Below are positions 26,937 to 36,712 of a stretch of DNA of 64,000 nucleotides, in pieces. Position 1 is the stretch's first letter. Each line of letters begins with the position of its first letter. Source of the stretch: Pseudomonas argentinensis (lineage in GTDB: Bacteria > Pseudomonadota > Gammaproteobacteria > Pseudomonadales > Pseudomonadaceae). The DNA lies in the NCBI RefSeq assembly GCF_001839655.2, contig NZ_CP056087.1:4960001-5024000 (forward strand). Reading direction: 5' to 3'. The notes beneath the pieces are model-generated. The model saw only the letters and a list, made by a program, of their open reading frames with translations. It was not told where the DNA came from and did not search any database. The translations under genes and the position numbers were made by a program.

Positions 26937-28166
26937 ATGCAGGCCCAGACCACCGGCGACTTCGCCCGCTCACGCCGCTCATCGCTGATCGCGGCCATCT
27001 TCCTGATGGCCACTTCGGCCATCGGCCCTGGTTTCATCACCCAGACCGCCACTTTCACGGCCACCATGGGCGCCGCCTTCGCATTCGGCATCCTCGCTTC
27101 GATCCTGATCGACTTCGTGGTTCAGCTGAACGTCTGGCGCATCGTCACCCTGACCCGCATGCGCGCCTCGGACATCGCCAACGCGGCGATTCCCGGCAGC
27201 GGCTACCTGCTGGCGGTGCTGGTGATCTTCGGCGGGCTGGTGTTCAACGTCGGCAACATCGCCGGGGCCGGCCTGGGCCTGAACGCGCTGATGGGGCTCG
27301 ATCCGAAATGGGGCGGCGCGTTGAGCGCCCTGGTGGCCATCGGTATCTTCCTGTCCAAACGTGCAGGGGTTGCCGTCGATCGGCTGATCGTGGTGCTGGG
27401 CCTGTTGATGATCCTGCTCACCCTGTTCGTCGCCATTGCTTCCAATCCGCCCGTGGGCGAAGCGCTGCGCCAGACCGTCTGGCCGGACGAAATCAACTTC
27501 GCGATCATCACCACCATCGTCGGCGGCACCGTGGGCGGCTACATCACCTATGCCGGCGCCCATCGCCTGCTGGATCGCGGCCTGGTCGGCGAGGAGCACG
27601 TCAAGGAAGTCACCAAGGCGGCGCTCAGCGGCATCGCGGTAACCGGCCTGATGCGCTACGTGCTGTTCCTGGCGATCCTCGGCGTGGCCGCCAGCGGCGT
27701 GGTCATCGACACCTCGGGCCAGGGCGCCAACCCGGCTGCCCAGGCGTTCCAGGCTGCCGCCGGTGAACTCGGCCTGCGCGCCTTCGGCCTGGTGCTCTGG
27801 GCGGCGGCCATCACCAGCGTGATCGGTGCGGCCTATACCTCGATGTCGTTCATTACCGCCTTCGTGCCCGCTATCAGCGAACGCGGCCGCAACCACGCCA
27901 CCGTGGCGTTCATCGCCGTGTCACTGAGCATTTACGTGGCACTGGGCACCGCACCGGCGGCCCTGCTGCTGTTCGCCGGCGGCTTCAACGGCCTGATCCT
28001 GCCGATCGGCCTGAGCATCTTCGTCTACGTGGGCTGGCGCCGCAGCGACCTCATGGGCGGCTACCACTACCCGCGCTGGCTGCTGGCACTCGGCGCCCTG
28101 ACCTGCCTGCTGACCTGGTACATGGCGGCCAAGTCCATCGGCCCGATCTTCGCCTTCATCGCCTGA
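26937..28166 (+). CDS. NRAMP-superfamily transporter (YcsG-like)
   Basis: 409 residues with about 11 hydrophobic helices and an NRAMP/APC-type start ([29 protein letters not shown]). The metal-binding DPGN motif of true MntH transporters in helix 1 is replaced by GPGF, so metal transport is unlikely. In B. subtilis the homolog YcsG is next to ycsF (pxpA). It probably imports an organic substrate for the operon, such as 5-oxoproline; this is inference. SD AGGAG lies 7 bases before the ATG. First gene of the operon, 16 bases before pxpA. Confidence 0.85.
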   Translation: MQAQTTGDFARSRRSSLIAAIFLMATSAIGPGFITQTATFTATMGAAFAFGILASILIDFVVQLNVWRIVTLTRMRASDIANAAIPGSGYLLAVLVIFGGLVFNVGNIAGAGLGLNALMGLDPKWGGALSALVAIGIFLSKRAGVAVDRLIVVLGLLMILLTLFVAIASNPPVGEALRQTVWPDEINFAIITTIVGGTVGGYITYAGAHRLLDRGLVGEEHVKEVTKAALSGIAVTGLMRYVLFLAILGVAASGVVIDTSGQGANPAAQAFQAAAGELGLRAFGLVLWAAAITSVIGAAYTSMSFITAFVPAISERGRNHATVAFIAVSLSIYVALGTAPAALLLFAGGFNGLILPIGLSIFVYVGWRRSDLMGGYHYPRWLLALGALTCLLTWYMAAKSIGPIFAFIA

Positions 28167-28182
28167 CTCTAGGAGACCCGAC

Positions 28183-28953
28183 ATGCCAACCATCGACCTC
28201 AACAGCGATCTGGGCGAGAGCTTCGGCCAGTGGTCCATGGGCGACGATGCCGCGATGCTCGACATCGTCACCAGCGCCAACGTCGCCTGCGGTTTCCACG
28301 CCGGCGATCCGGCTGGCATCCTGCGTACCCTCAAGGCGGCCTCCGCCAAGGGCGTGACCATTGGCGCCCACGTCGCCTACCCGGACCTGGTCGGCTTCGG
28401 CCGCCGCAACATGGACGTGGCCAGCGACGAGCTGAGCGCCGACGTGATCTACCAGATCGGTGCCCTGCAGGCCCTGGCCACTGCCGCCGGCACCGCGGTG
28501 CGCTACGTGAAGCCCCACGGCGCGCTGTACAACACCATCGCCCACGACACCCGCCAGGCCCTGGCGGTGATCGAGGCGATTCGTGCCGTGGATGCACGCC
28601 TGGTGCTGGTCGCCCTCGCCGGCTCGCCGCTGATCGAGCTGGCCCGCCGCGAAGGCCTGACCTGCATCGCCGAAGCCTTCGCCGACCGTGCCTACACGCC
28701 CCAAGGCACCCTGGTGTCGCGCCGTGAGCCGGGGGCCGTGCTGCACGATGCCGCACAGGTGGCCCGGCGTATGCTGCGCCTGGTGCAGAGCGGCGAGGTC
28801 GAGGCCATCGACGGCAGCGTCGCCCGCATCGAGGCCAACTCCATCTGCGTGCACGGCGACAGCCCCGGCGCCATCCAGATGGCCCGCGAGGTGCGCCAGC
28901 TGCTGGAGCGATCCGGCGTATCCCTCAGCGCGTTCGCAGGAGCCAACCAATGA
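28183..28953 (+). CDS. pxpA: PxpA, 5-oxoprolinase subunit A (LamB/YcsF family)
   Basis: 256 residues. Conserved family opening [14 protein letters not shown] and [13 protein letters not shown], then [13 protein letters not shown] and CVHGDSPGA. In established PxpABC systems this subunit joins the ATP-dependent opening of 5-oxoproline to glutamate. AGGAG lies 8 bases upstream. The stop overlaps the next gene by 4 bases. PxpB and PxpC follow as a fusion two genes later. Confidence 0.93.
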   Translation: MPTIDLNSDLGESFGQWSMGDDAAMLDIVTSANVACGFHAGDPAGILRTLKAASAKGVTIGAHVAYPDLVGFGRRNMDVASDELSADVIYQIGALQALATAAGTAVRYVKPHGALYNTIAHDTRQALAVIEAIRAVDARLVLVALAGSPLIELARREGLTCIAEAFADRAYTPQGTLVSRREPGAVLHDAAQVARRMLRLVQSGEVEAIDGSVARIEANSICVHGDSPGAIQMAREVRQLLERSGVSLSAFAGANQ

Positions 28954-29756
28954 ATGCCATTCAACGCGCCCAGCAAGCAGCGATAGCTGCAGCTCGCCAG
29001 GCTCGCGCCGAGTACCGCAACGGCCGCATCGCACCGTCAGCCGGCGTCGCCCCCGGTATGACCCAGGCCAACCTGATCGCCCTGCCCCGCGACTGGGCCT
29101 ACGATTTTCTGCTCTATGCCCAGCGTAATCCCAAGGCCTGCCCGGTGCTCGACGTGACCGATGCCGGCAGCCCGACCACCGTGCTGGCCGAAGGCGCCGA
29201 CCTGCGCACCGACCTGCCGCTGTACCGCATCTGGCGTGATGGCAAGCTGGCCGAGGAAGTCAGCGACGCCACCGCCGCCTGGGCCGAGCACACCGATATG
29301 GTGACCTTCCTGATCGGCTGCAGCTTCACCTTCGAGACCGGCCTGCAGGAGGCCGGCATCGACGTGCGGCATATCACCGACGGCTGCAACGTACCGATGT
29401 ACCGCAGCAACCGCGCCTGTCGCCCGGCGGGCCGCCTGCATGGCGAGATGGTGGTGTCGATGCGGCCGATCCCGGCGGATCGCGTCGCCGAGGCCGCCGG
29501 CATTTCCGGGCGCTACCCCTCGGTGCACGGCGCCCCGGTGCATATCGGCGAGCCGCAACGTCTGGGCATCGTCGACCTGCACAAGCCGGATTTCGGCGAC
29601 GCGGTGCGTATCGAGCCCGGTGAAGTGCCGGTGTTCTGGGCCTGCGGGGTGACGCCCCAGGCGGCGGTCATGGCCTCCGGCGTGCCCTTCGCGATCACCC
29701 ATTCGCCGGGCCATATGTTTATCACCGACGTGCCTGACAGCACCTATCACGTCTAG
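28950..29756 (+). CDS. DUF1445 family putative hydro-lyase (YcsI/D-glutamate cyclase-like)
   Basis: 268 residues. Family features: [59 protein letters not shown] motif, [14 protein letters not shown] and [13 protein letters not shown]...[13 protein letters not shown]. Members include YcsI of the B. subtilis pxp locus and the mitochondrial D-glutamate cyclase, which interconverts D-glutamate and 5-oxo-D-proline. A role in channelling D-glutamate/5-oxo-D-proline into the pathway fits the neighbours but is inferred. Overlaps pxpA by 4 bases. Confidence 0.88.
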   Translation: MNAIQRAQQAAIAAARQARAEYRNGRIAPSAGVAPGMTQANLIALPRDWAYDFLLYAQRNPKACPVLDVTDAGSPTTVLAEGADLRTDLPLYRIWRDGKLAEEVSDATAAWAEHTDMVTFLIGCSFTFETGLQEAGIDVRHITDGCNVPMYRSNRACRPAGRLHGEMVVSMRPIPADRVAEAAGISGRYPSVHGAPVHIGEPQRLGIVDLHKPDFGDAVRIEPGEVPVFWACGVTPQAAVMASGVPFAITHSPGHMFITDVPDSTYHV

Positions 29757-29765
29757 GAGGTGGTC

Positions 29766-31379
29766 TTGCGTTTTCTCCCAGCCAACCTCGATACGCTGCT
29801 CGTCGAACTGCAGGATCTCGACGAAACCCTGGCACTGTTCGACGCGCTGCAGGCCCGGCCCATCGCCGGCGTCGAGGAAATCGTCCCGGCGGCCCGTACC
29901 CTGCTGATCCAGTACCGCCCAAGTGCCATCGACCGCCAGGCGTTGATCGATGATCTTGCCCGTCGCGACCTGAGCCAGCGCAGCGCCCGTGAAAGCCGCC
30001 GCGTGGAGATTCCCGTGCACTACGACGGCGAGGACCTCGACGAGGTCGCCGGGCTGCTCGGCCTCAGCCGCGAGGAAGTGGTGCGCCGCCACACCAGCGC
30101 CGATTACGAGGTGGCCTTCTGCGGCTTCGCCCCCGGCTTCGGCTACCTGACCGGCGGCGCCGACTTCCAGGTGCCGCGCCGGCAGACCCCGCGCACCCGA
30201 ATTCCGGCTGGCGCCGTGGCCCTGGCCGGCAATTTCAGCGGCATCTACCCCAAGGCCAGCCCCGGTGGCTGGCAGATCATCGGCGTCACGCCCTTGCAGA
30301 TGTGGGACCTGGGCCGCGACCAGCCGGCCCTGCTGCGCCCCGGCTACAAAGTGCGCTTCCAGGATGCCGGCCCGCTGCCGGCCGGTGGCCTGCCAGCTCA
30401 TGAACAAACGACGGCCAGCGAGCCGCCTGCCGGTGCCCACCTGGAAATTCTCAGCCCCGGCCTGCAGACGGTCTTGCAGGACCTGGGCCGCGCGGGCCAT
30501 ACCGACCAGGGCGTGTCGATGTCCGGCGCGCTGGATCGCGGCGCCCTGCGCGCCGCCAACCGCGTGGTGGGCAACGACTCGGCCTGCGCCTGCCTGGAAG
30601 TGGTGCTCGGCGGCCTGAGCTTCGTCTGCCACGGCCGTACCCTCATCGCCCTCACCGGTGCGCTGACGCCGGTCACCGTGACCACCGCTAGCGGCCTGCG
30701 CTGGCAACCCGCCAACTATCAACCCATCGAACTGGAAGACGGCGACCGCGTCAGCCTCGGTGCACCCCAGGCCGGGCTGCGCAGCTACCTGGCGATTCGT
30801 GGCGGTTTTCAGGTGGCGCCGGTGCTGGGCAGTCTTTCCTACGACAGCCTGGCCCAGGTCGGCCCGCCGCCGCTCAAAACCGGAGACCGTTTGAGTTTCC
30901 AAGAAGTGGGCACCGGCACCAGCGTGTCGGTACATGAAGCCCCCGCCTTCGATCTGCCGACCAGCACGGACATCATCACCCTGGATGTGCTCATGGGCCC
31001 ACGCAGCGACTGGTTTACCCAGGCGGCCATCCAGCGCCTGAGCAGCCAGCTCTGGCGCGTCACCCCGCAATCCAACCGGGTCGGCATTCGCCTCGAGGGC
31101 GAGGTGCCCCTGGAGCGCTGCAACCATGACGAGCTGCCCAGCGAAGGCACCTCACTGGGCGCCATCCAGGTGCCCGCCAGCGGCCAGCCGGTGCTGTTCC
31201 TCGCCGACCACCCGCTGACCGGCGGCTATCCGGTGATCGCCGCAGTGGCCAGCCACCACCTGGATCTGGCCGGGCAAATCCCCATCAACGCGCAGATCCG
31301 CTTCAACCCGATCGAGGCGTTCGTTGAGCTGCAGCCCGACGCCTCCCTTCCCACTGCCGATGCGAAGAACCAACCATGA
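29766..31379 (+). CDS. Fused 5-oxoprolinase subunits B and C (KipI-KipA; carboxyltransferase-like)
   Basis: 537 residues. Residues 1-215 are PxpB/KipI ([62 protein letters not shown]). Residues about 222-530 are PxpC/KipA ([88 protein letters not shown]). Start TTG at 29766 is chosen because AGGAGG lies 5 bases upstream; the GTG at 29760 overlaps that site. The fusion equals the carboxyltransferase core of urea carboxylase. Its stop overlaps the biotin carboxylase start by 4 bases. Confidence 0.9.
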   Translation: MRFLPANLDTLLVELQDLDETLALFDALQARPIAGVEEIVPAARTLLIQYRPSAIDRQALIDDLARRDLSQRSARESRRVEIPVHYDGEDLDEVAGLLGLSREEVVRRHTSADYEVAFCGFAPGFGYLTGGADFQVPRRQTPRTRIPAGAVALAGNFSGIYPKASPGGWQIIGVTPLQMWDLGRDQPALLRPGYKVRFQDAGPLPAGGLPAHEQTTASEPPAGAHLEILSPGLQTVLQDLGRAGHTDQGVSMSGALDRGALRAANRVVGNDSACACLEVVLGGLSFVCHGRTLIALTGALTPVTVTTASGLRWQPANYQPIELEDGDRVSLGAPQAGLRSYLAIRGGFQVAPVLGSLSYDSLAQVGPPPLKTGDRLSFQEVGTGTSVSVHEAPAFDLPTSTDIITLDVLMGPRSDWFTQAAIQRLSSQLWRVTPQSNRVGIRLEGEVPLERCNHDELPSEGTSLGAIQVPASGQPVLFLADHPLTGGYPVIAAVASHHLDLAGQIPINAQIRFNPIEAFVELQPDASLPTADAKNQP

Positions 31380-33118
31380 AAAAAGTCCTGATCGCCAACC
31401 GCGGTGAAATCGCCGTGCGTATCGCCCGCGCCTGCCACGACCACGGTGTGGCCTCCGTGGCCGTGTATGCCAATGCCGATATCGACGCCCTGCATGTGCG
31501 TCACGCCGACGAAGCCTACGGGCTGGACGGCGAGCGCCCGGCCGACACCTACCTGAACATCGAAAAACTGCTGGCCATCGCCAAGCGTGCTGGCGCCGAT
31601 GCCGTGCACCCCGGTTACGGTTTTCTCTCCGAGCGCGCCGACTTCGCTCGGGCCGTGCAAGGCGCCGGGCTGGTCTGGATCGGCCCGAACCCGGAAACCA
31701 TCGACGTGCTCGGCGACAAGGTCGAAGCCCGCAAGCTCGCCCAGCAGGTCGGCGCGCCCCTGGTGGCCGGCACACCCGGCCCGGTGCAGAGCGCTGCCGA
31801 GGTGCTGGCCTTCGCCGAGCAGCACGGCCTGCCGGTCGCCATCAAGGCCGCATTCGGCGGTGGCGGGCGCGGCATGAAGGTCGCCTGGCGCATGGACGAA
31901 GTGGCTGAGCTGTACGCCTCGGCGGTGCGCGAAGCCGAAGCGGCGTTCGGCCGCGGCGAGTGTTTCGTCGAGCAGTTCCTCGACCGCCCGCGCCATATCG
32001 AAGCCCAGGTGATCGCCGATACCCACGGCACCGTGGTGGTGGTCGGCACCCGCGACTGCTCCCTGCAACGCCGCAATCAGAAACTGGTGGAGGAAGCGCC
32101 GGCGCCCTTCATCAGCGAGGAGCAGCGCCAGCGCATTCATCAGTCTGCCCACGACATCTGCGCCAAGGCCGGCTATGTCGGCGCCGGCACCGTGGAATAC
32201 CTGCTCAGCGCCGATGGCACCCTGTCGTTCCTGGAAGTGAACACGCGCCTGCAGGTCGAGCACCCAGTGACCGAGGAAACCGCCGGCGTCGACCTGGTGA
32301 TCGAGCAGCTGCGCGTCGCCGACGGCCTGCCGCTGTCGTTCACGGAAACGCCGACGCCCCGCGGCCACAGCTTCGAGTTCCGCATCAACGCCGAAGATGC
32401 CGGCAAGGGCTTCCTGCCCACTCCCGGCAAGATCAGCGAATTCCGCGCACCGAGCGGCCCCGGCGTGCGCCTGGACAGCGGTGTGGAAAGTGGCTCGACG
32501 GTGCCCGGCAGCTTCGACTCGATGATGGCCAAACTGATCGTCACCGGTGCCACCCGCGAGCAGGCCATCGCCCGCGCCCGCCGCGCCCTGGCCGAGTTCC
32601 GGATCGACGGCATCGCCTCGGTGTTGCCCTTCCACCGGGCGGTGATGGATCACGAGGATTTCACCGGCCCCGAGCGCTTCGCCGTGCACACCCGCTGGAT
32701 CGAGACCGACTTCGCCGAGCAGATCACCCTGGCGCCGCGCACCCTGCCGGTGGCCGGCGACGCGGTGCTGCGCACCTTTATCGAGATCGACGGCAAGCGC
32801 CACGAACTGGCCCTGCCGGGGGCCCTGCTGCAAGGCCTGGCGCCATTGAGCGGCGGCGTCCAGGCGGCTCAGGTAGCAACTCGGGCCGCCGCGCCAGCTG
32901 GCGAAGAAGGTCTGGTCAGCGCGCCGATTTCCGGCAACCTGCACGCCTGGCTGGTCGAAGATGGCGCCCAGGTAAAGGCCGGCGAGGTGATCGCGGTGAT
33001 GGAAGCCATGAAGATGGAAACCCAGGTCACCTCGCCGGCAGACGGCACCCTGCGTATTCGTGAACAGGCCGGGGCCTATCTGGAGGCAGGGGCGGCGTTG
33101 GCCAAGCTGGAAGGCTGA
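31376..33118 (+). CDS. Biotin carboxylase-BCCP fusion protein
   Basis: 580 residues. Residues 1-445 are a biotin carboxylase ([27 protein letters not shown]-grasp [37 protein letters not shown]). Residues about 505-580 are a biotinyl domain with the acceptor Lys in [11 protein letters not shown]. There is no CoA carboxyltransferase gene near, so it is unlikely to be a housekeeping acetyl-CoA carboxylase. With the upstream KipI-KipA fusion it rebuilds the BC-CT-BCCP set of urea carboxylase. Translationally coupled, last in the operon. Confidence 0.9.
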   Translation: MKKVLIANRGEIAVRIARACHDHGVASVAVYANADIDALHVRHADEAYGLDGERPADTYLNIEKLLAIAKRAGADAVHPGYGFLSERADFARAVQGAGLVWIGPNPETIDVLGDKVEARKLAQQVGAPLVAGTPGPVQSAAEVLAFAEQHGLPVAIKAAFGGGGRGMKVAWRMDEVAELYASAVREAEAAFGRGECFVEQFLDRPRHIEAQVIADTHGTVVVVGTRDCSLQRRNQKLVEEAPAPFISEEQRQRIHQSAHDICAKAGYVGAGTVEYLLSADGTLSFLEVNTRLQVEHPVTEETAGVDLVIEQLRVADGLPLSFTETPTPRGHSFEFRINAEDAGKGFLPTPGKISEFRAPSGPGVRLDSGVESGSTVPGSFDSMMAKLIVTGATREQAIARARRALAEFRIDGIASVLPFHRAVMDHEDFTGPERFAVHTRWIETDFAEQITLAPRTLPVAGDAVLRTFIEIDGKRHELALPGALLQGLAPLSGGVQAAQVATRAAAPAGEEGLVSAPISGNLHAWLVEDGAQVKAGEVIAVMEAMKMETQVTSPADGTLRIREQAGAYLEAGAALAKLEG

Positions 33119-33159
33119 GATAAGCCCCGGGTATCGCTGCGCTCCACCCAGGCTATACC

Positions 33160-33210
33160 CGTGGGAACGGGCCATGCCCGTGATTTCGCGCGCGTGGCGC
33201 GCTCCCACAG
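33160..33210. repeat. REP-like palindromic doublet
   Basis: GTGGGAACGGGC facing GCGCGCTCCCAC around a TTTCGCGCG centre resembles Pseudomonas REP elements. It follows the biotin carboxylase gene and may protect or end its transcript. Confidence 0.6.
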
Positions 33211-33251
33211 GATGTAGACAACTCGCATTTGGTGCTCAAAAGAAAGGGCAG

Positions 33252-33342
33252 CCGTAGGGTGGATCGGGGCGCGTAGCCGACGCTCTTTTCATCCACCATG
33301 CCGAACTGATGGTGGACGGATAAAGCGCCGTCCACCCTACGG
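33252..33342. repeat. Inverted repeat of the GTAGGGTGGA intergenic family
   Basis: CCGTAGGGTGGAT and GTCCACCCTACGG bracket about 65 bases containing ATCCACCATG and ATGGTGGAC. Similar dispersed elements are common between genes in gammaproteobacteria. It fills part of the 305-base gap before trpE. Confidence 0.6.
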
Positions 33343-33381
33343 TTTGGGTTTAGGCGCAGCGATACCCAGGAAGTCGAAAGC

Positions 33382-33409
33382 AAGAAGGGCAGCCTAAGCT
33401 GCCCTTCTT
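33382..33409. terminator. trpE terminator
   Basis: AAGAAGGGCAGC-CTAA-GCTGCCCTTCTT: perfect 12-bp stem 15 bases after the trpE stop. Confidence 0.88.
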
Positions 33410-33423
33410 GTTATTCGCTCGGA

Positions 33424-34902
33424 TCAGAGCGAGCCCTGCTCCGCCAGGGCCACGGCCTTGAACATGGCGCGGCGTTTGTTGAGGGTTTCTTCCCATTCCA
33501 ATGCAGGCACCGAGTCGGCGACGATGCCGGCGCCGGCCTGCACGTGCAGCTCGCCGTCCTTGATCACCGCGGTGCGGATGGCAATGGCGGTGTCCATATT
33601 GCCGTTCCAGGCGTAGTAACCGACCGCGCCGCCGTAGACGCCGCGCTTGACCGGCTCCAGCTCGTCGATGATTTCCATGGCACGGATCTTCGGCGCACCG
33701 GACAGGGTGCCGGCCGGCAGGATGGCGCGCAGGGCGTCCATCGAGGTCAGGCCCTGCTTCAGCTCGCCGGTGACGTTGGAAACGATGTGCATGACGTTGG
33801 AATAGCGCTCGATGACCATCTTCTCGGTCAGCTTCACCGAGCCGATCTCCGAGACGCGGCCGGTGTCGTTGCGGCCCAGGTCGATCAGCATCAGGTGCTC
33901 GGCGACTTCCTTGGCATCGGCCAGCAGGTCTTCTTCCAGCGCCAGGTCCTGCTCCTCGGTGGCACCACGCGGGCGGGTGCCGGCGATGGGCCGCACGGTG
34001 ACCAGGTTGTCCTCGACGCGCACCAGCACTTCGGGCGACGAGCCGACCACGTGGAAATCGCCGAAGTTGAAGAAGTACATGTACGGCGTCGGGTTGATAC
34101 AGCGCAGCGCACGGTACAGGTCGATGGGCGCGGCCTTGAAGGGGATCGACATGCGCTGGGAAATCACCACCTGCATGCAGTCGCCGGCCAGGATGTAATC
34201 CTTGATGGCATCCACCGAGCGCTCGTAATCCTCGCGACTGAAGCTGGAGCGGAACGCCGGCTCTTCGCCCGCCGGCTTGTTCAGATCCACGCCCAGGCGC
34301 GGCGTGAACGGCTGACGCAGCTTGTGCAGGATGTCCTGCAACTGCTGCTGACCACGGGCGAACGCATCGGCTTCGGCCGGGTCGGCCAGCACGATGGCGT
34401 GCATCTTGCCGGCCAGGTTGTCGAACACCACCACCGCATCGGATACGTTGAGCAGGATGTCCGGCGTGCCCAGCGCGTCGGGGTTCACCCCGGCGGCCAG
34501 CTTGGGCTCGACGTAACGCACGCTGTCGTAGGCGAAATAACCGACCAGGCCGCCATTGAAGCGCGGCAGACCGGCAATGGTCGGCACCCGGTAACGGGCC
34601 TTGAACGCCTCGACGAAGGCCAGCGGGTCGGCACAGTCATGGCGCTCGACTTCCACGCCATCGGTGGTGATCACCACCTCGTGGCCGTGCACGCGCAGCA
34701 CGGTGCGCGCCGGCAGGCCGATGATCGAGTAGCGGCCCCATTTTTCGCCGCCCTGCACCGATTCGAGCAGGTAGGAGTTGGGTGCGTCGGCCAGTTTCAG
34801 GTAGATCGACAGCGGCGTGTCGAAGTCGGCGATGGTTTCGCAGGCGAGCGGAATGCGGTTATAGCCTTCGGCGGCCAAACGCAGGAATTCTTCGTGGATC
34901 AT
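33424..34902 (-). CDS. trpE: Anthranilate synthase component I
   Basis: 492 residues. Makes anthranilate from chorismate with ammonia from TrpG. The tryptophan feedback site motif [17 protein letters not shown] is intact near residue 42. The chorismate-binding core is in the C-terminal half: [49 protein letters not shown] and [10 protein letters not shown]. It is monocistronic here, with an attenuator leader peptide 65 bases upstream and a strong terminator downstream. Confidence 0.97.
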   Translation of the reverse strand: MIHEEFLRLAAEGYNRIPLACETIADFDTPLSIYLKLADAPNSYLLESVQGGEKWGRYSIIGLPARTVLRVHGHEVVITTDGVEVERHDCADPLAFVEAFKARYRVPTIAGLPRFNGGLVGYFAYDSVRYVEPKLAAGVNPDALGTPDILLNVSDAVVVFDNLAGKMHAIVLADPAEADAFARGQQQLQDILHKLRQPFTPRLGVDLNKPAGEEPAFRSSFSREDYERSVDAIKDYILAGDCMQVVISQRMSIPFKAAPIDLYRALRCINPTPYMYFFNFGDFHVVGSSPEVLVRVEDNLVTVRPIAGTRPRGATEEQDLALEEDLLADAKEVAEHLMLIDLGRNDTGRVSEIGSVKLTEKMVIERYSNVMHIVSNVTGELKQGLTSMDALRAILPAGTLSGAPKIRAMEIIDELEPVKRGVYGGAVGYYAWNGNMDTAIAIRTAVIKDGELHVQAGAGIVADSVPALEWEETLNKRRAMFKAVALAEQGSL

Positions 34903-34943
34903 GATCAGCCTCGTGGCGTGAGAAATCGGTCAGGTGCAAACGG

Positions 34944-34958
34944 GCCGCTCATGGCGGC
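34944..34958 (-). terminator. Candidate attenuator hairpin of trpE
   Basis: GCCGC-CATGA-GCGGC on the minus strand lies between the leader-peptide stop and trpE and is followed by CCGTTTG. The stem is short; alternative pairing with the Trp-codon region was not modelled. Confidence 0.4.
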
Positions 34959-34966
34959 GGAGACTG

Positions 34967-35011
34967 TCAGGCGCGCCAGCGCCAACGGGCCAGGGCCTTG
35001 ATGACTTTCAT
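34967..35011 (-). promoter_or_regulatory. trp leader peptide of trpE (attenuator)
   Basis: A 14-codon ORF, MKVIKALARWRWRA and TGA, with two Trp codons before the stop. It shares the Ala-Arg-Trp-Arg-Trp-Arg-Ala end with the trpGDC leader. An in-frame GTG 21 bases further upstream would add a third Trp codon (VVSCKLW). Coupling of translation over the Trp codons to termination is established for pseudomonad trpE. Confidence 0.85.
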
Positions 35012-35081
35012 CCAGAGTTTGCAGCTAACCACCACGGTGCGATCTCGACAGGCGGGGAATAAGGAGAGCGGCCAAGGTAGC

Positions 35082-35180
35082 AGTTGCGAGCGCCAGGCTG
35101 CAAGCGCCAGGCTAGGGTGGCTCGCGCACTACACGCTCGAGCCTTTGCTTTTCGCCTTTGCCTGTCGCCTGTCGCCTACC
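35082..35180. repeat. Degenerate short-period repeat region
   Basis: Runs such as GCGAGCGCCAGGCTGCAAGCGCCAGGCT on one side and TTTGCCTGTCGCCTGTCGCCTA on the other look like arms of the GCAAGCTGC-type repeat family seen near rsmA and yeaH. No gene is seen. Confidence 0.4.
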
Positions 35181-35185
35181 GCTGC

Positions 35186-35866
35186 TCAAAGCAGCTCGGC
35201 GAGGCTGTCGACCACCAGCTGCGGCTCCTCATCGGCCACCGGGCGACCGTGGTTGTAGCCGTAGCTGACCGCCACGCAGGGTACGCCGGCGGCACGGGCC
35301 GCCAGCACGTCGCTGCGTGAATCGCCGACGAACAGCGACTGCTCCTTGGTCACCCCAGCCAGGCGCATCACCTGCAGCAGGGCGGCCGGGTCGGGCTTCT
35401 GCTGCGGCAGGGTATCGCCGCCGATGATCCAGCGAAAGTAACCGCCGAGGCCGACCTGCTCCAGCAGCGGCGCGACGAAACGCTCCGGTTTGTTGGTGAC
35501 CACCGCCAGCTCGACGGCGGCGGTGCTCAGGGCTTCCAGCAGTTCATGCACGCCCGGGTACAGGGTGATCAGGTCGTGGCAGTCGGCATAGATATCGAGA
35601 AAGCGCGCCAGGGCGATCTCCGTCTCGGCATCACTGACCTCGGCGTGGTCGATGTCGTCGGCCAGGGCACGGCGCACCAGCACGCGGGCACCATTGCCCA
35701 CCCACTTGCGCACCTTCTCGACACCGGCAGCCGGCCGCCCCAGTTCGCCCAGCATACGGTCGACGGCGGTGGCCAGGTCCGGCACCGAGTCGACCAGGGT
35801 ACCGTCCAGGTCGAACATCACCAGGCGCGGCAGCTCATCGCCGCACAGCGCACGCAGCGGTTTCAT
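35186..35866 (-). CDS. gph: Phosphoglycolate phosphatase
   Basis: 226 residues of the HAD superfamily: nucleophile motif [15 protein letters not shown], motif [11 protein letters not shown] with a Lys, and motif [19 protein letters not shown]. Removes phosphate from 2-phosphoglycolate, probably formed during repair of DNA 3'-phosphoglycolate ends. The ATG overlaps the rpe stop by 4 bases. The rpe-gph-trpE order matches P. aeruginosa. Confidence 0.93.
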   Translation of the reverse strand: MKPLRALCGDELPRLVMFDLDGTLVDSVPDLATAVDRMLGELGRPAAGVEKVRKWVGNGARVLVRRALADDIDHAEVSDAETEIALARFLDIYADCHDLITLYPGVHELLEALSTAAVELAVVTNKPERFVAPLLEQVGLGGYFRWIIGGDTLPQQKPDPAALLQVMRLAGVTKEQSLFVGDSRSDVLAARAAGVPCVAVSYGYNHGRPVADEEPQLVVDSLAELL

Positions 35867-36537
35867 CCACGCACCTGGGCCAGCTCGGCGCGCATGGCGT
35901 CGATCACGGCTTTGTAGTCCGGCTGATTGAAGATGGCCGAGCCGGCGACGAAAGTATCGGCGCCCGCTTCGGCGATCTCACGGATGTTCTGCACGTTCAC
36001 CCCGCCGTCGATTTCCAGGCGGATCTCGCGACCGCTGGCGTCGATCAGCGCGCGGGCTTCACGCAGCTTGTCGAGGGTGCCGGGAATGAACTTCTGCCCG
36101 CCGAAACCGGGGTTGACGCTCATCAAGAGGATCATGTCGACCTTGTCCATCACGTACTTGAGCACGTCCAGCGGGGTGGCCGGGTTGAACACCAGGCCGG
36201 CCTTGGCGCCGCCGGCCTTGATCAGCTGCAGGCTGCGGTCGACGTGCTCGCTGGCTTCCGGGTGGAAGGTGATGTACGAAGCGCCGGCCTCGATGAAGTC
36301 GCCGATGATGCGATCCACCGGCTTGACCATCAGGTGCGCGTCGATGGGCGCGGTGATGCCGTACTTGCGCAGCGCCGAGCAGACCATCGGGCCGATGGTC
36401 AGGTTGGGCACGTAGTGGTTGTCCATGACATCGAAATGCACGATGTCCGCCCCGGCGGCGAGTACGTTGTCGACTTCCTCACCCAGGCGGGCAAAGTCGG
36501 CGGAAAGGATCGACGGGGCGATGGCGAAGGGTTGCAT
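35863..36537 (-). CDS. rpe: Ribulose-phosphate 3-epimerase
   Basis: 224 residues, TIM barrel. Interconverts ribulose-5-phosphate and xylulose-5-phosphate in the pentose phosphate pathway. Motifs: [34 protein letters not shown] (metal-binding His/Asp), [18 protein letters not shown] and EIDGGVN. AGGTGCGCC upstream is a modest ribosome site. First of the rpe-gph pair. Confidence 0.96.
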   Translation of the reverse strand: MQPFAIAPSILSADFARLGEEVDNVLAAGADIVHFDVMDNHYVPNLTIGPMVCSALRKYGITAPIDAHLMVKPVDRIIGDFIEAGASYITFHPEASEHVDRSLQLIKAGGAKAGLVFNPATPLDVLKYVMDKVDMILLMSVNPGFGGQKFIPGTLDKLREARALIDASGREIRLEIDGGVNVQNIREIAEAGADTFVAGSAIFNQPDYKAVIDAMRAELAQVRG

Positions 36538-36660
36538 GGCGCACCTCTGAGTGCTGGGTCACGGTGGCGCGCATTGTAGCGGCTCGATCATCATCTGGCA
36601 GCGTCGCCTGACGGCGGCGCGCGCAAAATGCCTCAGCCTGGCACTCCGCAGCCTGCGCTT

Positions 36661-36703
36661 GAGCGCAGCGAAACCCAGGGCATTCCCGGGTGTCGCTGCG
36701 CTC
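36661..36703. repeat. Long imperfect hairpin (REP-like)
   Basis: GAGCGCAGCGAAACCCAGGG, CATT, then CCCGGGTGTCGCTGCGCTC: a stem of about 19 bp with two or three mismatches just after the permease stop. A related half (CCCGGGTATCGCTGCGCTC) lies at 33126-33144. Confidence 0.65.
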
Positions 36704-36712
36704 GCCCGGGGA

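Noticed and set aside
29037..31127. Long minus-strand open frame opposite the DUF1445 and PxpB-PxpC genes
   Set aside because: Shadow frame; the sense strand encodes conserved families with motifs and 4-base couplings.
31376..33118. Housekeeping acetyl-CoA carboxylase subunit (accC)
   Set aside because: It is a BC-BCCP fusion coupled to a KipI-KipA protein, with no CoA carboxyltransferase gene nearby, so the accC name would mislead.
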